The position numbers and the translations under genes were made by a program. From Mimachlamys varia (Eukaryota > Mollusca > Bivalvia > Pectinida > Pectinidae): 64,000 nucleotides of DNA. The notes below the pieces were generated by a model. The model saw only the letters and a program-made list of their open reading frames with translations, was not told the DNA's origin and searched no databases. The stretch lies in contig OX392527.1 in NCBI GenBank assembly GCA_947623455.1, forward strand, positions 26,342,201-26,406,200, in the 5' to 3' direction. Positions 12,901 through 25,900 of the stretch are shown in pieces. Within the stretch, counting starts at the first letter, position 1. The number at the start of each line of letters is the position of its first letter.

Positions 12901-15900
12901 AATTGTATTTAACATCTAATGGGAGATTTATGAAAAAGAATCAAATCTTTTGAAATTCACTTTTGTCATTGTTTTTTTGTAAGTGTTTTTGTCTTGACTA
13001 AGTGTCAAATCTCTCACAGTTAAGTCTTTTCAACACACTAACACATATGTGTTTAAGCTTGAATGTCTACAAAAATCTCTGGTATATGGTTGGTGTTCAA
13101 TATTCTAAACTGTGACGATCTACATTGTAAGTATGAGTACATGTACACAAAAACATGAATGTCAAAACAACAAATTCTTATAAAGTAATACTTATGATAA
13201 TTTTTTTTATAGGTTTTTACCAAATATACTGTAATTGATTGATCACATATACTTTAATTGATTGATCGCATATACTTTAATTGATTGATCAGATGTACTT
13301 TAATTGATGAATCAAATATGCTTTAATTGATTGATCAAATATACTTTGATTGGTTGATCAAATACACTTTGATTTATTGATCAGATATACTTTAATTGAT
13401 TGATCAGATATACTTTAATTGATTGATCAGATATACTTTAATTGATTGATCAGATATACTTTAATTGATTGATCAGATATCCTTTAATTGATTGATCAAA
13501 TATACTTCAATTGATTGATCAGATATCCTTTAATTGATTGATCAAATATACTGTAATGCATTAACATCAATGTCCCTCGTTTATTAGATCTGCGAGTTAG
13601 GTGTGTGCTTCCACTTTGTAGGTCCGACCTTGCTCGCCAGTACCGTTCTAAAGTGAGCGAGTTGGAACTCAAGAGGATTGAGGTGCTCAGAATGAATCAG
13701 GATTTTGAAACCAAAATGAGGCAGACGGAGGTAAACAAGTTTTTCTAATTTCTATATGTGGACTGGTTATTACAACTACGGTACTTCTATATGTGGACTG
13801 GTTATTACAACTACGGTACTTCTATATGTGAACTGTTAATTATTAGGGTATTCGGGTGGTGCAGTGGATAGTGCACTTGCCTTTTACCAAGGCGGCCGGG
13901 GTTCGATTCCCTGACTGGACGTGAAAAGGTATGGGGTCACCCACGTGGGTTTTCTCCGGGTACTCCGGTTTCCTCCCACAATAAGACCCCTCACGCGCAA
14001 ACATCCAGGCCAACAAGAGTGATTAATATAAGTTGGATAACTTGTTTCATAGTTGTTGTAAAATAAATAAAGTTCATATTAATTATACCATATTTAGTGA
14101 CCCTATAAAAATCACAAACAGTTAGGTAAGAATAATATTATCAAAATTAAATTGATTTCAGTTATATTAGTTCACTTGCACTCATTATATCCTGCTTTTC
14201 CAATTAGGACCACTTGTCATAGTCCCAGTGACCACCAATTAACTGTAATTACCACCAATATTGTGACCCTCTGGTTATAAGGCCTTGGTCAAGTTGACCT
14301 GATGTCCCGTGAATCGTGCAGGCGGCTGTAGGTCTCAACTGTTTATGACACGGGTTGTTCGTCTTGCCACAAGGTGGCGCTGCATTTTATTACAGGCCTA
14401 ATGACAGGTGTAATAATTATCAACCTATTGTTTGATAACATGCATTAAATAGGTCGGAAGGTGGGTTCTGAATTCCACTTTTGACACTTATCAAAATCGC
14501 TGACATAACGATGACCTCTGTGTATGTGATGAAACCCGTAAGGTAATAACCAGTGTATTATTACCAGACAGTGTATGTTGAGTTAATTCCTGTGGTTGTT
14601 TACAAAATGAACAAATAAGACTAAGAGTTTATTTGAAGATTTTGTTTTCATTTTTTCTTTTCCTAAAACATAGAAATCGCAAAAATTGGTAATTGCAGAA
14701 ATTTCAAATGGTCAATATTGACATTTTTTGCAAACAGTTCATCCCAAAAATAGTACAATGTACAGTAACTTTTATATGAACTGGTAAATACAACTGCTAC
14801 TTTGTGAACCGGTACTGTATGAATTAATGACTCAACTAAGGTTAATAAGGGGAAAGGTTATACTGGTTATATCTAAACATTAAGTATCACATGTGATCGG
14901 TCTAAAAACTTTGAAATTTTGTGTGCTGCCTGAAAAATAAAAGGTTTCGTGCTTTTTTTCATGAAGGTGTGTACCAATGCATTGCCAAATGTGAGTGTGT
15001 TTAAAGTGTTTGGCCCAGGTTTTACATATTATTTAAGCATTAAACTGTTTTTGTACGGTATTTATGATCAAATTTGATGACAGAGCTTTGCAAGCAACTA
15101 TTGTAATGCACGCTAGCAATATCGTTTGTTACACTGCATTGATCCACAGGTTCTGCATCCTCACAAACGTCAGAAATATACATGCAATGAGGAATGTATG
15201 TTTCCTGCCAGCTGGTTGATAGGTAGGAAACTTACAACCAGCATGTATATTTCAGACTTTGTGAGAAACCCCTTTGCCCTTTCTGAAATATATACATGCT
15301 GGCTGTATGTAATCCCACCTATCAACCAGTACATAGAAAACGTACATTCCACATGTATATTTCAGACTTTGTGAGAATACCCTGTGCCCTGTCTGAAATA
15401 TACATGCTGGCTGTATGCAATCCCACCTATCAACCAGTACGTGGGAAACGTACATTCCACATGTATATTTCAGACTTTGTGAGAATACCCTGTGCCCTGC
15501 CTGAAATATACATGCTGGCTGTATGTAATCCCATCTATCAACCAGTGCGTGGGAAACGTACATTCCACATGTATATTTTAGACATTTGTGCTGTTGTAAT
15601 CATTGCAGTGTAACAGATGATATTGTTGATGAATATTTGAATATTTTCTTTTTCCTTAAACGGACAAAGGCTATGAGATTTAGGCGATAACTGTCCATTT
15701 AAATTAATAATCGATGTGCATTTTGTACGATATTGATATTGCAGAGCTTGGTCTTTTTGTTGCTGTTGCTGAAAATTTAATTGAATTTTTGTTTTTTAAT
15801 ATTTTGCGTTTTATAATTACATTGTCACGTTTCACAATGCCAAGCGATATTCCAGCAGCCGTCAGGTTTGTTTATGTAGGATCTTGTAGTTCTGGTCTAT

Positions 15901-16914
15901 GTTGTATTAATGCACTTGGAATTAATTCGTAGCATGATGCAAATTGGTATTTAAAGTCCCATCAACGACACAGCTCTCAAAGAGACTACACAGTGACAAT
16001 GCCATGCTAATATAAAATGTAAAATGTAATATGACAATGTTACATTGATACTTTCAGGAGGAACAACTCAAGCTACAAAATGAACTGGCTGAGCTGTCTA
16101 TTAATCTGAATATGGAATCTCAGAAAGGCCGAGTAATCAGATTTGAATCGGACAGGTAAAACTGATAATAACATGGTTTTATGGACTAAGACAATTCCTA
16201 TCATAAATAGTTGATGATAACTGATTTATACGTTTCCACTTAAGACAATGATTTGATCCTTTTGTGTTTGTTAAATGAAATTGGAACTTTATTAAATTGA
16301 CAGCATTAGGTTCCTTGGAATTTGCCTACTGGAACAGGACTGATACAGTATATTCATTTGATTGGATTTTTATTTCAGGGAAAGAAAGAAGAATCAAACG
16401 AATAAAATACAAGAAAACCTACAAGGAGTGGAAAATGTTAAAAATAAATTAATGTAAGTATGTCATTTTTGACTTAGTGAGTCAGAAAGCTCAAACTTCT
16501 GTTATATAAATATTACATTTCTAATGTGGTACATATATTGACTCACCTGAAGAAATTTTCACATTTATAATATTTCTTTATAAAAAAATGCAAGTGTTAT
16601 AATATTATTTCTGCTGTTGGCCACACGGGCGACACATCCTGCACTCCTGGGGAATTCTTGTTTGTTACAGTATACTTACCACATTATGCTATACTCATTA
16701 ATTTAAGCACAGGACTCGTACTGTATTATTTCGTCCTATTTTACAGGAGAAGTGATGGTGATACTAAGGCAGCAGAAATGAATAAACGAAAATTGAGCGC
16801 TGACCTGTCCCTAACCAAGTCACACTTAGATATAAAGAAACGAGACGGTGAGTTCTAAATTAGGATATATTGTTAAGGATGATGCTGATGATGATGATGA
16901 TGATGATTATGATT

Positions 16915-16976
<62 letters not shown>

Positions 16977-19900
16977 TCAGTGAACTTAGCTCTAACTTTG
17001 AATCTCTTTCAGAACAACGACATTTAACAGACACCCAGTTTCGACTTGATGATAATTCTAACATACAGCGACAACTTAATGAGGCAGCCTTCCACGCCAA
17101 CTTAGACATGAAAGCCCGACAGATAGACCAGAAACTCGAGGTGAGTTAACTTGCCACAGTCTGTAAAGATCTACTACAACGTGTTTATTTTTAATGGGAA
17201 TGATATTGTTTGCATTTAAGTGTATTTGAATAATTAACATAGATACTTAGGTATCTTTATAATGATTGAGATGAAACCTTAACAGTCATGGACTGCTATA
17301 TTAGATATTATAAAGCTGATAGGTAAGGGAAATAACTCTCTCAAACCTATCTTTTAGAATTCCACTTTACATATTTAAAGTGAATTAATTTGGAATAAAA
17401 AAGCGATTTGTTTTGTGGTCATAGAAAATGCTTATACTTAATTATTTTATGTTCATGCTTTTGGGTTAATTTGGTAGTAACAGAGTTTCTTCAGTCCTTA
17501 AAAACAATTAAAAGTTAGACCTGATATGGAACATCTCACATGTACTGCCAAAATGAAATAAAGGGAAATAACTCTGCTGTCTTTTTGCACTACGTAGGTA
17601 AGATTTTCCCCAGTCATTGGAAAGTTGTCTCTCTTTGTCTAGGTTTTACTCTATAACACAAACTTTGTGAAGGTATTTTGTATGTAAAGGTATTTTGTTG
17701 ATATGTTTGTGAAGGGCTGACATGGTGGATTAGTTTCACACATTTTACATTCTGTATGTACAAATTTATGTACTACAAAATTCTTCAGAAAATTAGTACA
17801 AAACAATGTTATATGTAACCTTTTTGCTGTTCAATTACACTATTACATTAATGTGTCATTCAAAAATTGTTCATTTGCCTGTTGTGAAATCAGTAGTGCA
17901 TGTCCACTTTGTTCTGAATTTATTTATATTAAAATGATAAAAGAGTTTTTCTCCTGTAAGCTACAAGGTAAACTTGGCAGTCAGTCAGTATTCCTCAGTG
18001 TTAATACAAGTTTAAACCTTAACATTTGTCCCCGGGGACAGACAAGTTTAATTAACCCTACCATTTGTATCAGGGACGGACAAGTTAAACCCTACCATTT
18101 GTCCCCGGGGGCAGACAAGTTAAACCCTACCATTTGTCCCCGGGGACAGACAAGTTAAACCCTTCCATTTGTATCAGAGACAGACAAGTTTAAACCCTTC
18201 CATTTGTCCCCGGGGACAGACAAGTTTAAACCCTACCATTTGTATCGGGGACAGACAAGTTAAACCCTACCATTTGTATCAGGGACAGACAAGTTTAAAC
18301 CCTTCCATTTGTCCCCGGGGACAGACAAGTTAAACCCTACCATTTGTATCAGGGACAGACAAGTTTAAACCCTTCCATTTGTCCCCGGGGACAACAAGTT
18401 TAAACCCTACCATTTGTATCGGGGACAGACAAGTTAAACCCTTCCATTTGTATCAGAGACAGACAAGTTTAAACCCTTCCATTTGTCCCCGGGGACAGAC
18501 AAGTTTAAACCCTACCATTTGTATCGGGGACAGACAAGTTAAACCCTACCATTTGTATCAGGGACAGACAAGTTTAAACCCTTCCATTTGTCCCCGGGGA
18601 CAGACAAGTTTAAACCCTACCATTTGTCCCCGGGGACAGACAAGTTCAAACCCTACCATTTGTCCCCGGGGACAGACAAGTTTAAACCCTTCCATTTGTC
18701 CCCGGGGACAGACAAGTTTAAACCCTTCCATTTGTATCAGGGACAGACAAGTTTAAACCCTACCATTTGTATCAGGGACAGACAAGTTAAACCCTACCAT
18801 TTGTCCCCGGGGACAGACAAGTTAAACCCTATCATTTGTATCAGGGACAGACAAGTTTAAACCCTTCCATTTGTCCCTGGGGACAGACAAGTTAAACCCT
18901 ACCATTTGTCCCCGGGGACAGACAAGTTTAAACACTACCATTTGTCCCCGAGGAAAGACAAGTCAAAACCCTACCATTTGTCCCCGGGGACAGACAATTT
19001 AAAACCCTACCATTTGTATCGAGACAGACAAGTTAAACCCTACCATTTGTATCAGGGACAGACAAGTTTAAACCCTACCATTTGTCCCCGGGTACAGACA
19101 AGTTTAAACCCTACCATTTGTCCCCGGGGACAGACAAGTCAAAACCCTACCATTTGTCCCCGGGGACAGACAATTTGAAACCCTACCATTTGTATTGGGG
19201 ACAGACAAGTTAAACCCTACCATTTGTATCAGGGACAGACAAGTTTAAACCCTTCCATTTGTCCCCGGGGACAGACAAGTTAAACCCTACCATTTGTCCC
19301 CGAGGAAAGACAAGTCAAAACCCTACCATTTGTCCCCGGGGACAGACAATTTAAAACCCTACCATTTGTATCGGGGACAGACAAGTGAAACCCTACCATT
19401 TGTATCAGGGACAGACAAGTTTAAACCCTACCATTTGTCCCCGGGTACAGACAAGTTTAAACCCTACCATTTTGTCCCCGGGGACAGACAAGTTAAACCC
19501 TACCATTTGTCCCCACAGACAAGTTTAAACCCTACCATTTGTCCCCGGGGACAGACAAGTTTAAACCCTACCATTTGTATCAGGGACAGACAAGTTTAAA
19601 CCCTTCCATTTGTCCCCGGGGACAGACAAGTTAAACCCTACCATTTGTCCCCGAGGAAAGACAAGTCAAAACCCTACCATTTGTCCCCGGGGACAGACAA
19701 TTTAAAACCCTACCATTTGTATCGGGGACAGACAAGTGAAACCCTACCATTTGTATCAGGGACAGACAAGTTTAAACCCTACCATTTGTCCCCGGGTACA
19801 GACAAGTTTAAACCCTACCATTTTGTCCCCGGGGACAGACAAGTTAAACCCTACCATTTGTCCCCACAGACAAGTTTAAACCCTACCATTTGTCCCCGGG

Positions 19901-22900
19901 GACAGACAAGTTTAAACCCTACCATTTGTCCCCGGGGACAGACAAGTTTAAACCCTACCATTTGTATCAGGGACAGACAAGTTAAAACCCTACCATTTGT
20001 CCCCGGGGACAGACAAGTTTAAACCCTACCATTTGTATCAGGGACAGACAAGTTAAAACCCTACCATTTGTCCCCGGGGACAGACAAGTTAAACCCTACC
20101 ATTTGTCCCCGGGGACAGACAAGTTTAAACCCTACCATTTGTAACAGGGACAGACAAGTTTAAACCCTACCATTTGTCCCTGGGTACAGACAAGTTTAAA
20201 CCCTACCATTTGTCCCCGGGGACAGACAAGTTAAACCCTACCATTTGTCCCCACAGACAAGTTTAAACCCTACCATTTGTCCCCGGGGACAGACAAGTTT
20301 AAACTCTACTATTTGTATCAGGGACAGACAAGTTAAAACCCTACCATTTGTCCCCGGGGACAGACAAGTTTAAACTCTACTATTTGTATCAGGGACAGAC
20401 AAGTTAAAACCCTACCATTTGTCCCCGGGGACAGACAAGTTTTGGTGACATTTGTACATCCCCAGCATTAGTCCTTTAATTTACACTCTTTCATGTCTTC
20501 ACTTTTTGTGACGGGTTGTTTTTGCTCCTCCAAGCCACTTTCCCCGCAGATCTGGTGTAACCCATCCCCCAGATGACATATATTTCCCTGCCTCCTTACC
20601 ACACTATTTAAATCAACTTGATCCTCTAAGGTTCAATATTTTTATTTTCCAATGTACTATATGATAAGCCTAGAGCAAAACATGTGCTTGTTTTTATCCC
20701 GTCTCCCATCTGTACATAGAAAGCACATCCTATTTAAAAGACTTTTTTCACCGCAGCATTGTGTTATTTTTTATCTTTCTGTACACCAGTACCAGTATAT
20801 GTACATGACCACTTTCAGAATTAGCAAACTCTTTGAAATGTTAATAAATTTAAAAAGATGGTATCAAATTTTGAGTCTTCTTTGATTTTTGTTGTAATTA
20901 TAACATATAATATACAGTACCAATTTACGTAGGGTAGGCTGCAGGTGTTACATAGTCCGAGTTCAGGTGAGCGGCATTATAAACGAGAGAATGTGAGGCC
21001 TGTCTGTCTTATCACACGGGAGCTGGCCGTCACTGGCACAGATAATCATACATTTGTTACAAAAATGGCACAGATCAATCGAATGGACAAAATGCTGATG
21101 TTTTTTCATGTGAATTGTATATAGATGTAATAAAGCTAGAACACCTGTGTCAGGACAAACCACAAAAATACTTTGTTTCCCATTCCAAATTCCAATGTCT
21201 CAAACTCTGCTTAATTGTCAAGACAAACCAAACAAATCACTGTTTCCCATCCAATGTCTCAAAACTCTGCTTACCTGTCAGGACAAACCACAAAAACACC
21301 TTGTTTCTCATCCATATCATAAACTTTACTTACCTGTCAGGACAAACCAAAAAACACTTTGTTTCCCATCCATATCACAAAACTGTTACGTACCTGTCAG
21401 GACAAACCACAAAAACACTTTGCTTCACATCCATATCACAAAACTTAACTTACCTGTCAGGACAAACCACAAAAACACTTGTTTCCCATCCAAGGTCTCA
21501 AAACTCTACTCACCATGATAATAACATTTTATGATGTAAGCTTTTTGTTTGGTAGAATATGTTTATTAGAGCTTTATTAAGTCTCAAGCACACACACTCG
21601 TGTAAATGATTACACAACATGCACAGAGCAACGTCCCTAAATGACCTTGACTGTTTATAGGACGATAAAAAATATAAACCAAACTGTTCATTAAGGATGT
21701 GATATTTGTATATTGAAGAGATTTTAAGGAATTTATGTAAAATGAGTTGAATTCTTCACAGATTATAAAAGCTTTCAGGTCTTCACCCTTTATATGTTAT
21801 ACTCAAGATTAACCCCTCTTTCTGTCTTGTCACATCTAATGAATCAGAAACCATAAAATTGTATTTGCCGGGCCATATTTAAGCTGTAAAGACTAATTCA
21901 GTATCTTGTACCCATGGAACTCGAATGAGGGAGGTTGAGACATATTTGTTATAGAGAAATCTGAGCGGGTAGATTTTTACGGAATTGTTAAATTTGTTGG
22001 CTACACGAGAAGCAATTACCTTGAGAAAGAAGCTTACCTTACGGACTTCCCCTGCTGTGTAGTTGACACAGTGGTCGTGTTACAAAGAGGGAGTCGAGTA
22101 CAACACAGACAGACAACAACCCCATACAACACTGTAACATGTATCCCTCCTACCTAACACCAGTTAATCTTTACTTTAAGCCTTTATCAGAACTGTTCGA
22201 ACTGAATTTGACATGGTTTGTTCAACATTTAATAAGTGTTTCAAGTGGACAAGATGTCTTACAGCTCTACTTGATTTCAACATCAAAATATTTTTACGAT
22301 CAGTTCAGGCCATGTTTTTTCAACAGGTACTTGTTGAGCAGCGTAATTAACATTGTTGAATACGTCCATGACATACTGACTGTGTATTGCTTTATATAGG
22401 TCCCATTGAGAGATTAAGTCTACACACTAAACAGACATTAAAGGTTTTACTTCAATTTTATTGGCGTCTCTGATTTATGAAATTAAGTTAAAAATAATGT
22501 TGATTTATATACATATGTTAATATTTTAATGTGCATTGCATGTGTATGTGCTAAAAATCCTGGGCGTGTATTCGTTTACGAGAAAATGATGAAAGAAACA
22601 TGTCAAAATGTTGTTAACCTGAATAATCAAAATTACGCAGGGATTAATTTTATTTGTGAATGACTTGCTGTTTGATAATTTGTGTATTTGTAACCCCCCA
22701 AGGTGTTGAATTGATATCAACCTTGACAATTCATCTGCCTCATTTACTTTAAATCACTGAAAAGTGGAGTAATTAGTATCTTAAGTATGTTTACCTTACA
22801 TTAATGACGTCAAATTCCATAATTAATTTGTCATTTTGTAAATTGGTTAAAAAAACCTGTTCTGTGAAAACATCTGCTGATAACATATTAGTACTGTCAA

Positions 22901-25900
22901 AGAATGTCACGAAATGTTGAATTAGGATAAAAAATGTATTGCTGTCCCAGCTTAGAAAAAGAATTGTTAGGATCTATTAGGACATGTAATGGACGCAGCC
23001 ATACAGTGCCTCAATGTCCATATCAGGAAATAATATATATATAGATGAGATATAATACATGTAGACACTTCTGGTTGTTGAATAGCAGTTAGCCAGATGG
23101 TTAAATTTCAGTTCAAAATGTTTCCAATGATTGTCCAAATTAAGTCTTTAATGGTTGACGTCTGGATTACAGCTTCTGGAAGACTGTTCCAGATGTCAAA
23201 AGTTCTGAATCCAAACGAGTATTTCCGAATGTCCAATCAGCAAAATTTCTTTTTCAGTTTCTGTGTGTGACCTCTCGTTCTGGAATCTGTATCCCGATCA
23301 AACATGCCTATCATGTCTTTATCATCGTGAAATTTGTTCATAATTTTGAAAACATTTATAATATCTCCTCTCAATATGCGATCTGTTAGAGACGGTAGAA
23401 AAGTCTTTCTGTCCTGGCAGATATAATCCTTGAACATGAACTGACATCATTTCTACATGATGGATGCTAAGTATTGGTATATACAATGTTGTATATATTG
23501 ATTTTTGAGCCATTTACAATTACATTAATATTATTTCAGAAAATAAGGAAATGTAATGTCACAGTCAAAGAATTTTTCTTTTTCTTCAACAAACTCGGTA
23601 AAACGATTCAATATGTGTAGTCAGAGGTGTGCGGGTATACAGATATATCAAGTCCTACTACAAGTCATATAGATCTCTGTAGTTAAACCCAACCGACAGG
23701 TGAATATCTCCTTAACTCACTGGGCAACTAAGTTATTCCTCACATAAATTTCTTTAATTTGAGATTTGTAAATGTTCTCGTATTTGTATTTCTTTCATCT
23801 TGTCCCAAACCTTTTGTTTGAATGACATCAGTGTGATTTCTGCTCTGTCATTGCTGCAGGTATTCACACACAGCCTTCTGTGATGTGGTGCTATATTTTT
23901 ACCCCAATGTTTTATGGCATTCTGTCCTTTTGTTAACTCAACCATCAGGGAAGTTCTGTAAATAAGTGGTATCCACTGTTCATTAATATAGTGATGACAT
24001 TCTGTCCTCCTGTTAACTCTTGATCAACCATCAGGGAAGTTCTGTAAATAAGTGGTATCCACTGTTCAATAATACAGTGATGACATTCTGTCCTCCTGTT
24101 AACTCCTGATCAACCATCAGGGAAGTTCTGTAAATAAGTGGTATCCACTGTTCAGTAATACAGTGATGACATTCTGTCCTTGTGTTAACTCCTGATCAAC
24201 CATCAGGGAAGTTCTGTAAATAAGTGGTATCCACTGTTCATTAATATAGTGATGACATTCTGTCCTTGTGTTAACTCCTGATCAACCATCAGGGAAGTTC
24301 TGTAAATAAGTGGTATCCACTGTTCATTAATATAGTGATGACATTCTGTCCTTGTGTTAACTCCTGATCAACCATCAGGGAAGTTCTGTAAATAAGTGGT
24401 ATCCACTGTTCAGTAATACAGTGATGACATTCTGTCTCCTGTTAACTCCTGATCAACCATCATGGAAGTTCTGTAAATAAGTGGTATCCACTGTTCATTA
24501 ATATAGTGATGACATTCTGTCCTCCTGTTAACTCCTGATCAACCATCATGGAAGTTTTGTAAATAAGTGGTATCCACTGTTCATTAATACAGTGATGACA
24601 TTCTGTCCTCCTGTTAACTCTTGATCAACCATCATGGAAGTTCTGTAGATAAGTGGTATCCACTGTTCATTAATACAGTGATGACATTCTGTCCTCCTGT
24701 TAACTCCTGATCAACCATCATGGAAGTTCTGTAAATAAGTGGTATCCACTGTTCATTAATACAGTGATGACATTCTGTCCTTGTGTTAACTCCTGATCAA
24801 CCATCAGGGAAGTTCTGTAAATAAGTGGTATCCACTGTTCATTAATATAGTGATGACATTCTGTCCTCCTGTTAACTCCTGATCAACCATCATGGAAGTT
24901 CTGTAAATAAGTGGTATCCACTGTTCAATAATATAGTGATGACATTCTGTCCTCCTGTTAACTCCTGATCAACCATCATGGAAGTTCTGTAAATAAGTGG
25001 TATCCACTGTTCATTAATATAGTGATGACATTCTGTCCTCCTGTTAACTCCTGATCAACCATCATGGAAGTTCTGTAAATAAGTGGTATCCACTGTTCAT
25101 TAATACAGTGATGACATTCTGTCCTCCTGTTAACTCTTGATCAACTATCAGGGAAGTTCTGTAAATAAGTGGTGTCCACTGTTCATTAATATAGTGATGA
25201 CATTCTGTCCTCCTGTTAACTCTTGATCAACCATCATGGAAGTTCTGTAAATAAGTGGTATCCACTGTTCATTAATATAGTGATGACATTCTGTCCTCCT
25301 GTTAACTCTTGATCAACCATCAGGGAAGTTCTGTAAATAAGTGGTATCCACTGTTCATTAATACAGTGATGACATTCTGTCCTTGTGTTAACTCCTGATC
25401 AACCATCAGGGAAGTTCTGTAAATAAGTGGTATCCACTGTTCATTAATATATATAGTGATGACATTCTGTCCTCCTGTTAACTCTTGATCAACCATCAGA
25501 GAAGTTCTGTAAATAAGTGGTATCCACTGTTCATTAATATAGTGATGACATTCTGTCCTTGTGTTAATTCTTGATCAACTATCAGGGAAGTTCTGTAGAT
25601 AAGTGGTATCCACTGTTCAATAATATAGTGATGACATTCTGTCCTCCTGTTAACTCCTGATCAACTATCAGGGAAGTTCTGTAAATAAGTGGTATCCACT
25701 GTTCATTAATACAGTGATGACATTCTGTCCTCCTGTTAACTCCTGATCAACTATCAGGGAAGTTCTGTAAATAAGTGGTATCCACTGTTCATTAATATAG
25801 TGATGACATTCTGTCCTCCTGTTAACTCCTGATCAACTATCAGGGAAGTTCTGTAAATAAGTGGTATCCACTGTTCATTAATACAGTGATGACATTCTGT

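Larger units (their letters stand above)
11412..13621 (+). other. Intron between the alternative pair and coding exon 6
   Basis: Contains a C-rich duplication and a 23-bp array, listed separately, plus AT-rich sequence with no supported feature. Confidence 0.8.

Noticed and set aside
16873..17109. Poly-His protein on the minus strand
   Set aside because: It is the complement of an ATG/GAT microsatellite overlapping a plus-strand coding exon.
17853..20022. Several 90-125 codon frames with repeats such as LSPGTDKFKPYH
   Set aside because: All are frames of one intronic minisatellite; no start context, splice logic or conservation.
23754..23945. Minus-strand 63-codon frame upstream of the LINE relic
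   Set aside because: Charged composition is suggestive, but I could not align it to any retroelement domain or join it to the relic.
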